A DNA stretch of 64,000 nt from Lachnospiraceae bacterium UBA3633 (GTDB taxonomy: Bacteria; Bacillota; Clostridia; Lachnospirales; Lachnospiraceae): NCBI GenBank assembly GCA_002374095.1, contig DFKY01000010.1, positions 1 through 64,000 of the forward strand. The letters run 5' to 3'. The stretch's first letter is position 1. Each line of letters opens with the position of its first letter. The notes under the pieces are model-generated. The model was not told where the DNA came from. It saw only the letters and a list, made by a program, of their open reading frames with translations, and made no database searches. Shown in pieces: positions 34,869-43,784 of the stretch. A program made the translations under genes and the position numbers.

Positions 34869-35790
34869 AAAAACACCACTCCCATTTTGTGGGGTAGCAT
34901 TAGGACTTGCAGCACTTGGAAATCTTTTGTCAACATATTCAAATGGTGCAATAATTAAAAATGTATGTGGAACAATAGCTGCTCTTATACTTATATGGTT
35001 ATTTATTAAGTTCGTAAGTAATTTTAAAGCATTTACTGAGGAACTTAAGAATCCGGTTATGGGAAGCATTATTGGAACTTATTGCATGGCACTTATGATA
35101 CTTGGTGGTTATAAGTGGCCAAATGAAACAATTGGCAAAGTGATTTGGTTTGTGGGACTTATCTTGCATATAATTTTAATAATTTACTTTACAAAAGAAT
35201 TTGTATTTAAATTTGGTATAAAAAAAGTGTTTACTAGTTGGTACATTGTATATGTAGGAATAGTTGCAATGAATATTAATTGTGCTGATTTTGGCATGCA
35301 AGAATTTGGTAAAATAGTATTTTGGTTCGGATTTGCTGCATGTATTGTGTTATTAGTGCTTGTAACATATAGATATTTAATTATAAAAGATTTTATGCCA
35401 CCTGTTATACCATTATTTTGTATTTATACAGCACCAGTTTCACTTTGTCTTGCAGGATATATGAATACATTTAATCCTCCAGAGCCAAGTTTAATTTACT
35501 TCATGCTTATACTTTCACTTCTAATTTATGTGATAGTGCTTATCAATATTCCAAAATTTTTGGCTATGCCATTTTATCCAAGCTACGCAGCATTTACGTT
35601 CCCAATGGTTATAAGTGCTATTGCTGTAAAACTTACAACTGCAAAGTTTTTGACTAGTGCTAATCCAGATCTTGCAGGTATAACTAAAATGATATTTACT
35701 GCACAGACATGGATTGCAGCTATATTAGTTGTATATACACTTGTAAGATATATTATGTTTATTATGATTGTAGAAGAAGCGAATAAGTAG
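34858..35790 (+). CDS. TDT-family (TehA/SLAC1-like) anion channel
   Basis: 310 residues with ten hydrophobic segments. The start 'PLPFCGVALGLAALGNL' is typical of the tellurite-resistance/dicarboxylate transporter family, which includes the bacterial TehA and plant SLAC1 anion channels. Overlap with the upstream C_GCAxxG gene and 8-nt spacing to a ferredoxin gene point to one operon. Transported ion unknown; a selenium or sulfur oxyanion is a possible inference from context. Confidence 0.82.
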   Translation: MLLKKTPLPFCGVALGLAALGNLLSTYSNGAIIKNVCGTIAALILIWLFIKFVSNFKAFTEELKNPVMGSIIGTYCMALMILGGYKWPNETIGKVIWFVGLILHIILIIYFTKEFVFKFGIKKVFTSWYIVYVGIVAMNINCADFGMQEFGKIVFWFGFAACIVLLVLVTYRYLIIKDFMPPVIPLFCIYTAPVSLCLAGYMNTFNPPEPSLIYFMLILSLLIYVIVLINIPKFLAMPFYPSYAAFTFPMVISAIAVKLTTAKFLTSANPDLAGITKMIFTAQTWIAAILVVYTLVRYIMFIMIVEEANK

Positions 35791-35798
35791 GAGGGTAT

Positions 35799-35990
35799 AT
35801 GAAACCAGTAATAGATAGAACATTTTGTATTGGCTGTGGTCGCTGTGTAAATGTATGTCCAGAAGTTTTTAGATGGGAACCTGTAATTTTGGCAAAGGCA
35901 GAAGTTTATGCTGATGTTACAGAAGCAACTAAAAATAAAGTTGAAAATGCAGTGAAAGTTTGTCAGACACAGGCTATAACTATAGAGTAA
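35799..35990 (+). CDS. Single-cluster [4Fe-4S] ferredoxin
   Basis: 63 residues. 'CIGCGRCVNVCPEVF' gives CxxCxxC with a distant fourth Cys in 'VKVCQTQAI', the one-cluster ferredoxin arrangement (second site lost). Preceded by GGAGG and followed by a terminator. Likely electron donor for the neighbouring redox proteins. Confidence 0.9.
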   Translation: MKPVIDRTFCIGCGRCVNVCPEVFRWEPVILAKAEVYADVTEATKNKVENAVKVCQTQAITIE

Positions 35991-35999
35991 GGTGAATAG

Positions 36000-36031
36000 G
36001 ATTATATGGTGTCATAGCCATATAATCTTTT
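36000..36031 (+). terminator. Rho-independent terminator after the ferredoxin
   Basis: GATTATATGG / CCATATAATC, 8-nt loop, then TTTT. Confidence 0.8.
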
Positions 36032-36052
36032 GAAAGGAGACTATATACATCT

Positions 36053-36841
36053 TTGAACGATTTTATATTAAAAAACATTTCATTTTCATATCCCAATTCA
36101 GATAAGTTAGTACTTGATAATATAAGTACAAATATAAATAATGGTGAATTTGTGTGTGTCCTTGGAAAATCTGGATGTGGGAAAAGCACCTTACTTAAAC
36201 TTTTTGCAGGACTCAATATTCCAAGTAAAGGTGAGTTGTTATTTGAAGATAATATAATAAAATCAGCAAGTCTTGATAGGGGAGTAGTATTCCAAGACTA
36301 TGGGTTATTCCCTTGGATGACTGCTGGTGAAAATATTATGCTCGCTTTAAAGCAAAGATATAGAAATAGAAATGTGAATGAACTAAAAGAAATTGCTATT
36401 GATTCACTTAAGCAAGTAGGACTTGATGATAAAGTCTATAATACTTTACCAAAATATTTATCTGGTGGTATGCAACAAAGAGTTGCGATTGCACAGGTTT
36501 TAAGTGTTAATCCAAAAGTTTTTCTTATGGATGAGCCATTTGGTGCTCTTGATGCAGTCACAAGGGCAAAACTTCAAGATTTGATTTTGGAACTTTGGAA
36601 TAAAAATGAAGTTAAAAAGACAGTAATATTTATAACTCATGATGTTGATGAAGCAATATATCTTGCAAATAGAATAATAGTGCTCGGACAATCACCAAGT
36701 AAAATAATATATGATAAAAAAATTAGCCTAAATGAAAAAACAAGCAGAGAAAACTTGTATACTGATGAAAAAATGATGCTGTTTAGGAATGAATTAATAC
36801 AAATTATCAATAAAGATATAAATGAAAAGACATTGATGTAA
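36053..36841 (+). CDS. ABC importer ATP-binding protein (nitrate/sulfonate/taurine type)
   Basis: 262 residues from a TTG start with AAAGGAGA upstream. Walker A 'GKSGCGKSTLLKL', Q-loop 'VVFQDYGLFPWMT', signature 'LSGGMQQRVAIAQ', Walker B 'VFLMDEPFGALDAV', H-loop 'FITHDVDEA'. Best match in style is the SsuB/TauB/NrtD branch. It pairs with the binding protein at 36925 and the permease at 38156. Substrate unknown. Confidence 0.9.
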   Translation: MNDFILKNISFSYPNSDKLVLDNISTNINNGEFVCVLGKSGCGKSTLLKLFAGLNIPSKGELLFEDNIIKSASLDRGVVFQDYGLFPWMTAGENIMLALKQRYRNRNVNELKEIAIDSLKQVGLDDKVYNTLPKYLSGGMQQRVAIAQVLSVNPKVFLMDEPFGALDAVTRAKLQDLILELWNKNEVKKTVIFITHDVDEAIYLANRIIVLGQSPSKIIYDKKISLNEKTSRENLYTDEKMMLFRNELIQIINKDINEKTLM

Positions 36842-36924
36842 GATTATAAGCATAAAATGCATATAATAATAAAAATGAGGAGGAATATAATCAACAATAC
36901 ATAAGTTGATTATGCTAAAAAGAT

Positions 36925-38028
36925 ATGAAAAAGTTATTATTCGTAAGTATTTGCTTAGCAATGCTTACAACTGCATGTGGTAGTAAGACAACACCAGTTG
37001 CAGAGAAACCAGTTGAAACAACAGTTGTTACTGAAACAACAGTTGCTACTGAAACAAAAAAGGAAAATACAGTAGTTCGCTGGAACTATGGTTCAAGTGG
37101 AAATGTACTTGTAACTATTGCAGAAGAAAAAGGCTATTTTGATGAAGTTGGTATAACTATTGAACCAGTTGCAGCCACAGCAGTTTTAAATGCACTTGGA
37201 CTTTTATCAGCAAATCAAGTTGATATAGTTTCAAATGCCGGAACAAGTAATCCACTTCAACAAATAGCAGCAGGAAATGATTTTACTATATTTGGTGGAC
37301 ATATGGTAAATGGTGCTATGCCAGTAGTAGCAAAAAAAGGAACAGAGTGGAAGGGTGTAGAAAGTTTAGTTGGAGAAAAAGTTGCTATAAATCCAAGTTA
37401 CTTTGCATTCCCAGGTGCACTTATGGAAAAAGGTTATGAAGACCCACTTCATCAAGTAGAATGGGTTACCTTTGGTACCTATGATGATGCACTTGCTGCT
37501 GTACAAAGAGGAGAAGTTAAGTATGCTCTTATGGGAACAGAAAAGAATTATCCATTATCACAAATGGATGATATAGAGATAGTATCATGGCATAGTGAAG
37601 TTATGCCAAACTATAGTTGTTGCCGTATGGAGTGCCAAACAAGTTATCTTAAAGAAAATCCTGATGTTATAAAGAGAATTATAAAAGCACTTCTTAGAGC
37701 ACAAAGTTATTATGAAACCCATAAAGATGAAGCAATCACACTTCATGCTGCAAAGATTAATGCCGAGCCTGAATTCGTGGCTGCATATATGAACAATGAA
37801 CATTATCTTGTATCAGTAGACCCACTTAGAAATCAAGTAAAGAGGGCTTGGGGAATCCTTGACAAAACTGGATTTTTAGATGCAAACGCAAAAAACATCA
37901 ATATTGATGAACATATAAATACCTCAATATATGAGGAAGCACTTAAAGAAGCAAAATCTGAATATGGTTCAGAGAATCCAAGTTTTTACGAAAAGATGGA
38001 AAAGTTTTTTAATGAAAATGACAGATAA
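36925..38028 (+). CDS. ABC importer substrate-binding lipoprotein (NMT1/SsuA-like)
   Basis: 367 residues. Lipoprotein signal with 'LTTAC' lipobox, a Thr/Glu-rich linker (VETTVVTETTVATET), then a type 2 periplasmic-binding fold of the NMT1/SsuA group: 'AEEKGYFDEVGITIE', 'QVDIVSNAGTSNPL', 'VKRIIKALLRAQ'-like helix. The group binds sulfonates, nitrate, thiamine precursors and the like. A strong GAGGAGG at 36877 is too far from the ATG and a TAATCAAC/GTTGATTA hairpin (36888-36912) lies between, which could bring them together or control translation. Confidence 0.85.
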   Translation: MKKLLFVSICLAMLTTACGSKTTPVAEKPVETTVVTETTVATETKKENTVVRWNYGSSGNVLVTIAEEKGYFDEVGITIEPVAATAVLNALGLLSANQVDIVSNAGTSNPLQQIAAGNDFTIFGGHMVNGAMPVVAKKGTEWKGVESLVGEKVAINPSYFAFPGALMEKGYEDPLHQVEWVTFGTYDDALAAVQRGEVKYALMGTEKNYPLSQMDDIEIVSWHSEVMPNYSCCRMECQTSYLKENPDVIKRIIKALLRAQSYYETHKDEAITLHAAKINAEPEFVAAYMNNEHYLVSVDPLRNQVKRAWGILDKTGFLDANAKNINIDEHINTSIYEEALKEAKSEYGSENPSFYEKMEKFFNENDR

Positions 38029-38039
38029 GATTTTTTCAT

Positions 38040-38110
38040 AAAAGAGATTTCTTATGAAATCTCAACTCCAAAAAATGTTGGTTAAGGTATAAGGCAAGTC
38101 CTTATACCTC
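38040..38110 (+). promoter_or_regulatory. Two hairpins between binding protein and permease genes
   Basis: GAGATTTC-TTAT-GAAATCTC (about 38044-38063) and AGGTATAAGG / CCTTATACCT (about 38085-38109) with no T run. They are probably RNA processing or mRNA-stability structures that raise binding-protein level relative to permease, a common arrangement in ABC operons. Confidence 0.45.
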
Positions 38111-38155
38111 GGTCAACAGATTTGATAAAAAATTAATTAATGGAAGATAAAGCAA

Positions 38156-38914
38156 ATGAACAAAGTTAGAAACAATGTAATCAAATATAGTATTACAGTT
38201 TTTATATTTTTGTTATTGATATTTATTTATTATTATACAACTGAAAATAATATTGCCAATCCATATTTTTTTCCAAAAATTAGTAAGATAATGAAAGCAT
38301 TTAATGATAGTAAAGACCAGATGTTAGAAAATCTTATTGCTTCTTTTAAACTTGTAATTCCATCAATATTTGTTTCATTGATAGTTGGCATAGGAATAGG
38401 AACAATTATGGGACTTAATGAGTGGGTTAGAGATTCGCTACATCCTATTATTTATGCATTTTCAGTAATACCTTCAATTTTGTTATCGCCATTTGTATTG
38501 TTTTTATCACCAAATATCACTATAGCATCAATAATTCTTATAGTATACAATACTTTATGGGCAACTCTTTTTGCAACTATTACTGGGATAATGACTATTG
38601 ATAAAAGATACCTTGATAAGTCAAAAACATTACAATTAAATGGTTTTAAAAAGTTTTTTAGAGTTATTCTTCCTGCCGCAAGTCCATCAATAGTGGCTGG
38701 ATTTATTAATTCTTTAAGAAGTACCTTTGTTATGCTTGTCTTTGCAGAAATGTATGGTGCACAAAGTGGTATGGGTTATTTTGTACGTATAAACTCTGAA
38801 TATGGATTATATGACAAAGTGTGGTGTGGCTTTATATTTTTAGTGATTGTACTTGTTATAGTTATGCAATTATTTGAATTATTAAAAAAATATATTTTAA
38901 GATGGACAATGTAG
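38156..38914 (+). CDS. ABC importer permease (SsuC/TauC type)
   Basis: 252 residues, six membrane helices, binding-protein-dependent transport domain with the EAA-like loop 'DKRYLDKSKTLQLNGFKKFFRVILPAASPSIVAG'. Completes the importer encoded by 36053-38914. Followed 10 nt later by a C-S lyase gene, which suggests that the transported compound carries a C-S (or C-Se) bond. Confidence 0.88.
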   Translation: MNKVRNNVIKYSITVFIFLLLIFIYYYTTENNIANPYFFPKISKIMKAFNDSKDQMLENLIASFKLVIPSIFVSLIVGIGIGTIMGLNEWVRDSLHPIIYAFSVIPSILLSPFVLFLSPNITIASIILIVYNTLWATLFATITGIMTIDKRYLDKSKTLQLNGFKKFFRVILPAASPSIVAGFINSLRSTFVMLVFAEMYGAQSGMGYFVRINSEYGLYDKVWCGFIFLVIVLVIVMQLFELLKKYILRWTM

Positions 38915-38924
38915 ATTCTTTGAT

Positions 38925-40115
38925 ATGATTAATTTTGATAAGATAATTGATAGAAGTAATAGAGGCGCAAGAAAAATTGATTATCCACTTTCTTTAGGTG
39001 AGAGTATTGATACAATAAAGATGTGGATTGCAGATATGGATTTTGAGACAGCACCTTGTGTTAAAGATGCACTGAAAGATTTGATTGATTATGGTGTGTT
39101 TGGTTATACAGATTTTGATAATAAATATTTTGATTCAGTAATAAATTGGTTTCATAAAAGATATAGTTTTGAAGTGAAAAGGGATGAGATAGTTAGAACT
39201 CCTGGTGTAATATTTGCACTTGCTATGGCAGTAAAAGCATTTTCAAAAAAGAATGAAAGTATACTTGTATTCAATCCAGAGTATGTCGCATTTAGAGAAG
39301 TAACATATCTTAATGAAAGAAATATAATAGAATCAAATTTAAAATTAGAAAATAATAAATATTATATAGATTATGATGATGTAGAGAAAAAGATTAAAGA
39401 AAATAATGTCAAGATACTTATGTTTTGTAGCCCATTTAATCCATGTGGAAGAGTGTGGGATAAAGAAGAACTAATCAAATTAGCAAAAATATGTGTTGAT
39501 AATAATGTTATAATAGTTAGTGATGAAATACATATGGACTTTGTCTGGGGAGAAAATAAACATATTGTATTTTTAGATGCATTAAAAGATAATAAGGAAT
39601 TATATGAAAAAGCAAAAAAATTAACAATAATAAATACATCGGCAAGTAAAACATTTAACTTGGCAGGTTTGCAAGTTGCAAATACGATAATTAAAGACAC
39701 TGCTTTAAAAGAAAAACTTGAATCTGAAATTGGGAAAACAGGTTATCATAGAATTTCGCAACCTGCCCAAGTTGCACTTATGGCTGCATATACTGAAGAG
39801 GGCTATTCTTGGGTATGCGAATTAAAAGAATATATTTATAATAATATATTATTTGTAAAAGATTATATTAAGAAAAATATTCCTAAAATTAATGTTATTG
39901 AAACTGAAGGAACTTATCTTATGTGGCTTGATTTTAGGGGATATGGTTTGAATGATGATGAATTACAAAAGAAACTTATAAATGAAGCAAAAGTTCATCT
40001 TGATAACGGGCTAAAGTTTGGCTCACTTGGGAATGGATTTATGAGAATGAATATTGCTACGAGTAGAAAAAATATTGAGCAAGCACTAATTAGAATAAAA
40101 AATATTTTTAAGTAA
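38925..40115 (+). CDS. PatB/MalY-type C-S lyase (PLP aminotransferase fold)
   Basis: 396 residues, fold type I. 'MWIADMDFETAPCVKDAL' and 'YGVFGYT' are typical of MalY/PatB cystathionine beta-lyases; 'SPFNPCGRVW', 'SDEIHMDF' and the PLP Lys in 'NTSASKTFNLAGLQ' are all present. These enzymes split C-S bonds of cystathionine or cysteine conjugates (and Se analogues), giving thiol, pyruvate and ammonia. Co-oriented with the importer genes. Confidence 0.9.
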   Translation: MINFDKIIDRSNRGARKIDYPLSLGESIDTIKMWIADMDFETAPCVKDALKDLIDYGVFGYTDFDNKYFDSVINWFHKRYSFEVKRDEIVRTPGVIFALAMAVKAFSKKNESILVFNPEYVAFREVTYLNERNIIESNLKLENNKYYIDYDDVEKKIKENNVKILMFCSPFNPCGRVWDKEELIKLAKICVDNNVIIVSDEIHMDFVWGENKHIVFLDALKDNKELYEKAKKLTIINTSASKTFNLAGLQVANTIIKDTALKEKLESEIGKTGYHRISQPAQVALMAAYTEEGYSWVCELKEYIYNNILFVKDYIKKNIPKINVIETEGTYLMWLDFRGYGLNDDELQKKLINEAKVHLDNGLKFGSLGNGFMRMNIATSRKNIEQALIRIKNIFK

Positions 40116-40140
40116 TAATATAATTGTGAAATGAGTATTT

Positions 40141-40230
40141 ATGCCTGAAACTTTATCATTACCAAAAAGATTTGAAGAGTTTACTGATGCCAGAAAAAAT
40201 GGTTTCTTAAAAGCAAAAGAATTATCCTGA
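40141..40230 (+). pseudogene. N-terminal remnant of a double-cubane protein gene
   Basis: 29 codons (MPETLSLPKRFEEFTDARKNGF, then LKAKELS and TGA) closely resemble the first 29 residues of the intact gene at 41988 (SVNELPKKFEEFGEARRLGF then LKAKE). The rest of the gene is missing; AT-rich sequence with short inverted repeats follows. A deletion relic of a former duplicate. Confidence 0.75.
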
Positions 40231-40334
40231 TTGATATAAAATCAATTATATCATGAGCATAAATAAGCTGATTAATAAAATTTATTAAAATTTTAATTTA
40301 TAAAATATTGTTAGATTAAAGAAGGAAAAAAATT

Positions 40335-41036
40335 ATGAGACCAGTTATAGGAATAACACCAATGTTTGATACAGATAACAATATGGTATGGTTACATCCA
40401 GGATATTTTGGTGGTGTTGTTGAAGCAGGTGGTGATCCAGTGATGACACCTTGGACACTTGATAAGGATACATTAATTGAATGCGTAAATAAATGTGATG
40501 GAATTTTATTTTCAGCAGGGCATGATGTACTTCCTGAATTATATGGTGAGAAGCAACTTAATGATTCTGTCATCACACTTCGTATGAAAGATGAGATGGA
40601 AAAAATAGTTCTTGATGAGGCATTAAAACAAAATAAAGCAATTTTTGGTATATGCCGTGGTGAACAATTTATGAATGCTGGAATGGGAGGTACTCTTTAT
40701 CAAGATCTTGCAACACAACATCCATCAGATACAAATCATAGACAAAAGCCTCCTTATGATGAACCAGTGCATAAGGTCACTATACTTAAAGATACCCCAC
40801 TTTATGAGCTTGCAGGAGTTGAAACTTTACCTGTAAATAGCACTCATCATCAAGCGGTAAAGGATCTTGGACCTACACTTAAGGCTATGGCTATATCAGA
40901 AGATGATCTTATAGAAGCATTTTATGATATAACTCGTAAGTTTGTCTGGGGCGTGCAATGGCATCCAGAATATGATTATGAAAAGAGTGAAGTAAGCAGA
41001 AAAATATTTAAGAAATTTGTAGATGCTTGCAAATAA
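40335..41036 (+). CDS. Class I glutamine amidotransferase, PuuD-like
   Basis: 233 residues, peptidase C26 family. Catalytic Cys in 'FGICRGEQFMNAGMGGTLYQDL', His and Glu in 'WGVQWHPEYDYE', with 'NSTHHQAVKDLG' as in gamma-glutamyl-GABA hydrolases. It hydrolyses gamma-glutamyl amide bonds; the actual substrate is unknown. Homologues occur in selenium/purine-catabolism gene neighbourhoods, so the location is not unusual. Confidence 0.85.
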   Translation: MRPVIGITPMFDTDNNMVWLHPGYFGGVVEAGGDPVMTPWTLDKDTLIECVNKCDGILFSAGHDVLPELYGEKQLNDSVITLRMKDEMEKIVLDEALKQNKAIFGICRGEQFMNAGMGGTLYQDLATQHPSDTNHRQKPPYDEPVHKVTILKDTPLYELAGVETLPVNSTHHQAVKDLGPTLKAMAISEDDLIEAFYDITRKFVWGVQWHPEYDYEKSEVSRKIFKKFVDACK

Positions 41037-41078
41037 ATCTGTGAAAGTTTAATAAATAGATAAAGTAGCGACAAGCTA

Positions 41079-41193
41079 AATCGTAGGGGCGAGTATAAAC
41101 AATTGTAGGGGCGAGTACAAACAATCGTAGGGGCGAGTACAAATAATCGTAGGGGCGAGTATAAACAATCGTAGGGGCGAGCACTGCGAGCCC
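41079..41193 (+). repeat. Five tandem repeats of about 22 nt
   Basis: Four units of the type AATCGTAGGGGCGAGTATAAAC (small variation) plus a fifth that reads GTAGGGGCGAGCACTGCGAGCCC. The last form is the dispersed short repeat also inside 19798-20124 and, in decayed form, near 53160. It appears that a REP-like element was expanded in tandem in the 5' region of the activase gene. Not CRISPR: there are no unique spacers. Confidence 0.85.
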
Positions 41194-41207
41194 GTTATAG
41201 GAGATAC

Positions 41208-41978
41208 ATGAATAATTATATAGGAATTGATATAGGCTCTACAAATTCCAAGATAGCTGTTCTTGATGAAAATGAAAACTTAATAAAAACTTATGTGAGC
41301 TCTACTGGGTTTAGTAGTAAAGATACAGCAAAAAAGCTTATGGATGAAGCTCTGTCAAGTGGCATAGATAGAAAAGATGCCAAAGTAGTAGCTACAGGAT
41401 ATGGTAGGGTATCTGTAGATGACTCTGATAAGACTGTGACAGAGATAACTTGTCATGCAAAAGGTGCAGTATACCTTTTTAAGAATAAAAATCTTGTAAT
41501 CATAGACATCGGCGGACAGGATACTAAGATTATAGAAGTTGAAGATGGCAATGTGAAAGATTTTATAATGAATGATAAGTGTTCTGCTGGTACAGGCAGG
41601 TTTCTTGATGTGATGGCGAGGACGATGGAGCTTGATATACCTAAGCTCTGCGAGCTTGCAAAAACTGGTGGTGGAGTTACGATTAGTTCTCTTTGCACTG
41701 TATTTGCCGAATCTGAGATAATAAGTCTTATAGGTAGATCTGAAAAGAAAGAAAATATAGCAAACGCTGTCGTCATGTCTATAGTTCAAAAAGTAGCAAG
41801 TCAGACAAAAAAAGTGAGTTTGGTAGGAAAACAAGTATGCCTAACGGGTGGACTTTGTGATATGGATTTTATATTAGATGCACTTTCAAAATCATTTGGA
41901 GTGAAAGTAGTAAGCGATAAAAATGCAAGATTTGCTGGAGCAATTGGTGCAGCACTTTATGCGAAAGGATTAAAATAG
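41208..41978 (+). CDS. Activator (activase) of 2-hydroxyacyl-CoA dehydratase-type proteins
   Basis: 256 residues of the BadF/HgdC ASKHA ATPase family: 'YIGIDIGSTNSKIAVLD', 'IIDIGGQDTKIIEV', 'NDKCSAGTGRFLDVMA' with one cluster Cys and 'SSLCTVFAESEIISL' with the other; the [4Fe-4S] cluster bridges a dimer. It drives low-potential electrons into its partner double-cubane protein using ATP. AGGAG ribosome site right after the tandem repeats. Ends 9 nt before its partner gene. Confidence 0.92.
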   Translation: MNNYIGIDIGSTNSKIAVLDENENLIKTYVSSTGFSSKDTAKKLMDEALSSGIDRKDAKVVATGYGRVSVDDSDKTVTEITCHAKGAVYLFKNKNLVIIDIGGQDTKIIEVEDGNVKDFIMNDKCSAGTGRFLDVMARTMELDIPKLCELAKTGGGVTISSLCTVFAESEIISLIGRSEKKENIANAVVMSIVQKVASQTKKVSLVGKQVCLTGGLCDMDFILDALSKSFGVKVVSDKNARFAGAIGAALYAKGLK

Positions 41979-41987
41979 TAAGAACGA

Positions 41988-43142
41988 ATGAGTGTTAATG
42001 AATTGCCAAAAAAATTTGAAGAATTTGGAGAAGCAAGGCGACTTGGCTTTTTGAAAGCAAAAGAACATAAAGATAAAGGTGGAAGACTTGCTGGTATCTT
42101 TTGCACATTTACACCGCTTGAGATATTTGATGCTGCGGGGATAGTTCCTGTATCACTTTGTGGGACAAGTGAAGAGACTATACCAGATGCCGAAGTAAAT
42201 CTACCTAAGAACTTATGCCCATTGATAAAATCAAGTTATGGCTTTGCAGTATCTGATAAATGCCCTTATACATATTTTTCAGATATCATAGTTGGCGAGA
42301 CAACTTGTGATGGTAAGAAGAAAATGTATGAACTACTATCAGAATTAAAAGATACATATATACTTCACTTGCCTCAAGGCATAGACAGACCATATGTACT
42401 TGATATGTGGGAATCAGAGATACGTCTTCTCAAAGAAAAATTTGAAAAGAAATTTGGTATAACTATAACTGATGATGATGTGAGAGCAGCATGCGTAAAA
42501 AGAAATAAAGAGAGACTTTTGAAAGTTAAAATGTTTGAACTCAGCAAGTCAATACCACCTAAAAATTATTATAAGGGTATCCATAAAGTTGTTGATAGTT
42601 TGAATTTTACTTTTGACCTTGATGAGACAATGAAAAACATTAAAAAAATGCATGATGATATAGAAGAGAATTATAAAATAAATGGTAGCCCAGTAAAACT
42701 TACAGATAAAAGGATTATGATTTCAGGATGCCCTATATCAGGAGTTGCTGATAAGACTATTGGTGTCGTAGAAGATAATGGTGGTGTAGTTGTAGTGATG
42801 GATAGTTGTAGCGGTATAAAACCTGCAAGAAATCTTGTAGATGTAGAAGCACCAAATATTTACCGTGCTATTGCAGAGAGATACATAAAGATAGGGTGTG
42901 CTGTGATGACCCCAAATGAAAATCGAATGACAATGATAAAAGAACTTGTAGATGAATACAAAGTCGAAGGAATCATTGATGTAGTGCTTCAGTCTTGCCA
43001 TCCTTTCAGTGTAGAGAGATATCAAGTTAAAAAGCTTTCGGAAGACTTGGGGGTACCTTATATGTCTATTGAGACGGATTATTCTACATCAGATGTTGGT
43101 CAGCTTACTACAAGAATACAGGCATTTATTGAGATGTTATAA
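41988..43142 (+). CDS. Double-cubane-cluster / 2-hydroxyacyl-CoA dehydratase-family protein
   Basis: 384 residues, paralogue of the 32623 protein. 'GIFCTFTPLEIFDAAGIVPV', 'LPKNLCPLIKSSYGF', 'KCPYTYFSDIIVGETTCDGKKKMYE', and C-terminal 'VVLQSCHPFSVER' supply cluster Cys. With the adjacent activase and no second dehydratase subunit, this matches the double-cubane cluster protein system that performs difficult ATP-driven reductions. Followed by yedF and DUF3343, which suggests a role in selenium reduction or insertion (inference). Confidence 0.88.
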   Translation: MSVNELPKKFEEFGEARRLGFLKAKEHKDKGGRLAGIFCTFTPLEIFDAAGIVPVSLCGTSEETIPDAEVNLPKNLCPLIKSSYGFAVSDKCPYTYFSDIIVGETTCDGKKKMYELLSELKDTYILHLPQGIDRPYVLDMWESEIRLLKEKFEKKFGITITDDDVRAACVKRNKERLLKVKMFELSKSIPPKNYYKGIHKVVDSLNFTFDLDETMKNIKKMHDDIEENYKINGSPVKLTDKRIMISGCPISGVADKTIGVVEDNGGVVVVMDSCSGIKPARNLVDVEAPNIYRAIAERYIKIGCAVMTPNENRMTMIKELVDEYKVEGIIDVVLQSCHPFSVERYQVKKLSEDLGVPYMSIETDYSTSDVGQLTTRIQAFIEML

Positions 43143-43162
43143 TATACAAGGAGGAATATATT

Positions 43163-43783
43163 ATGGTAAAAGTTAATGGAATGGGAAAAACTTGTCCGAT
43201 ACCACTTATCGAGACAAAAAAAGCGGTAAAAGCGCTTACATCACCTGATACTGTAGAAGTTATGGTAGATAACAATATGGCTGTGAAAAATATCACACGT
43301 TTTGCAACTGATAGTGGTTACAAAATTACTACAGACAAAATAAGCGATAAGGAGTATAAGCTTACTATTGAAGTTGCTGAAATTAAATCTGAAGAAGAGA
43401 AGAAGATGGATGAATCATGTGCTGCGTGTGGAGCTACAGATAATACTGGCAATATAGTTGTCGCTATTGGATCAGAAAAGATGGGATGTGGAGATGAGAA
43501 ACTTGGAAAGAATCTTATGAAAGCATTTATATTTTCACTTTCACAAGCTGAGGTTCATCCAAAAACAATACTTTTCTTTAATGGTGGTGCACATCTTACT
43601 TGTGAAGGTTCACTTTCGCTTGAAGACTTAAGTAACCTTCAAGAACTTGGGACAAAGATATATACTTGCGGTACATGTCTTGATTTTTATGGCTTAAAGG
43701 AAAAACTTAAAGTTGGTGAAGTTACCAATATGTACGATATAGTTTCTACTATGGAAAATGCAAGTCTTGTCATAAGACCATAA
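43163..43783 (+). CDS. yedF: YedF, sulfurtransferase-like selenium metabolism protein
   Basis: 206 residues in two parts: an N-terminal TusA domain ('GMGKTCPIPLIETKKA', CPxP) and a C-terminal DsrE-like domain ('VVAIGSEKMGCGDEKLGKNLMK', 'FFNGGAHLTCEGS', 'GTKIYTCGTCLDFYG'). This two-domain YedF is the standard form in genomes that use labile selenium in molybdenum hydroxylases. GGAGG ribosome site; 1 nt from the DUF3343 gene. Confidence 0.93.
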   Translation: MVKVNGMGKTCPIPLIETKKAVKALTSPDTVEVMVDNNMAVKNITRFATDSGYKITTDKISDKEYKLTIEVAEIKSEEEKKMDESCAACGATDNTGNIVVAIGSEKMGCGDEKLGKNLMKAFIFSLSQAEVHPKTILFFNGGAHLTCEGSLSLEDLSNLQELGTKIYTCGTCLDFYGLKEKLKVGEVTNMYDIVSTMENASLVIRP

Positions 43784-43784
43784 T

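Noticed and set aside
40228..40230. TGA as selenocysteine codon extending the 40141 fragment
   Set aside because: A stop codon follows within a few codons and the downstream sequence has no resemblance to the intact paralogue.
41079..41193. Possible CRISPR array
   Set aside because: Units are contiguous tandem copies without unique spacers, and no cas genes are near.
32623..43142. A true 2-hydroxyacyl-CoA dehydratase for amino-acid fermentation
   Set aside because: Each locus has one subunit only and no CoA-transferase or acyl-CoA dehydrogenase nearby; a double-cubane reductase role fits better.
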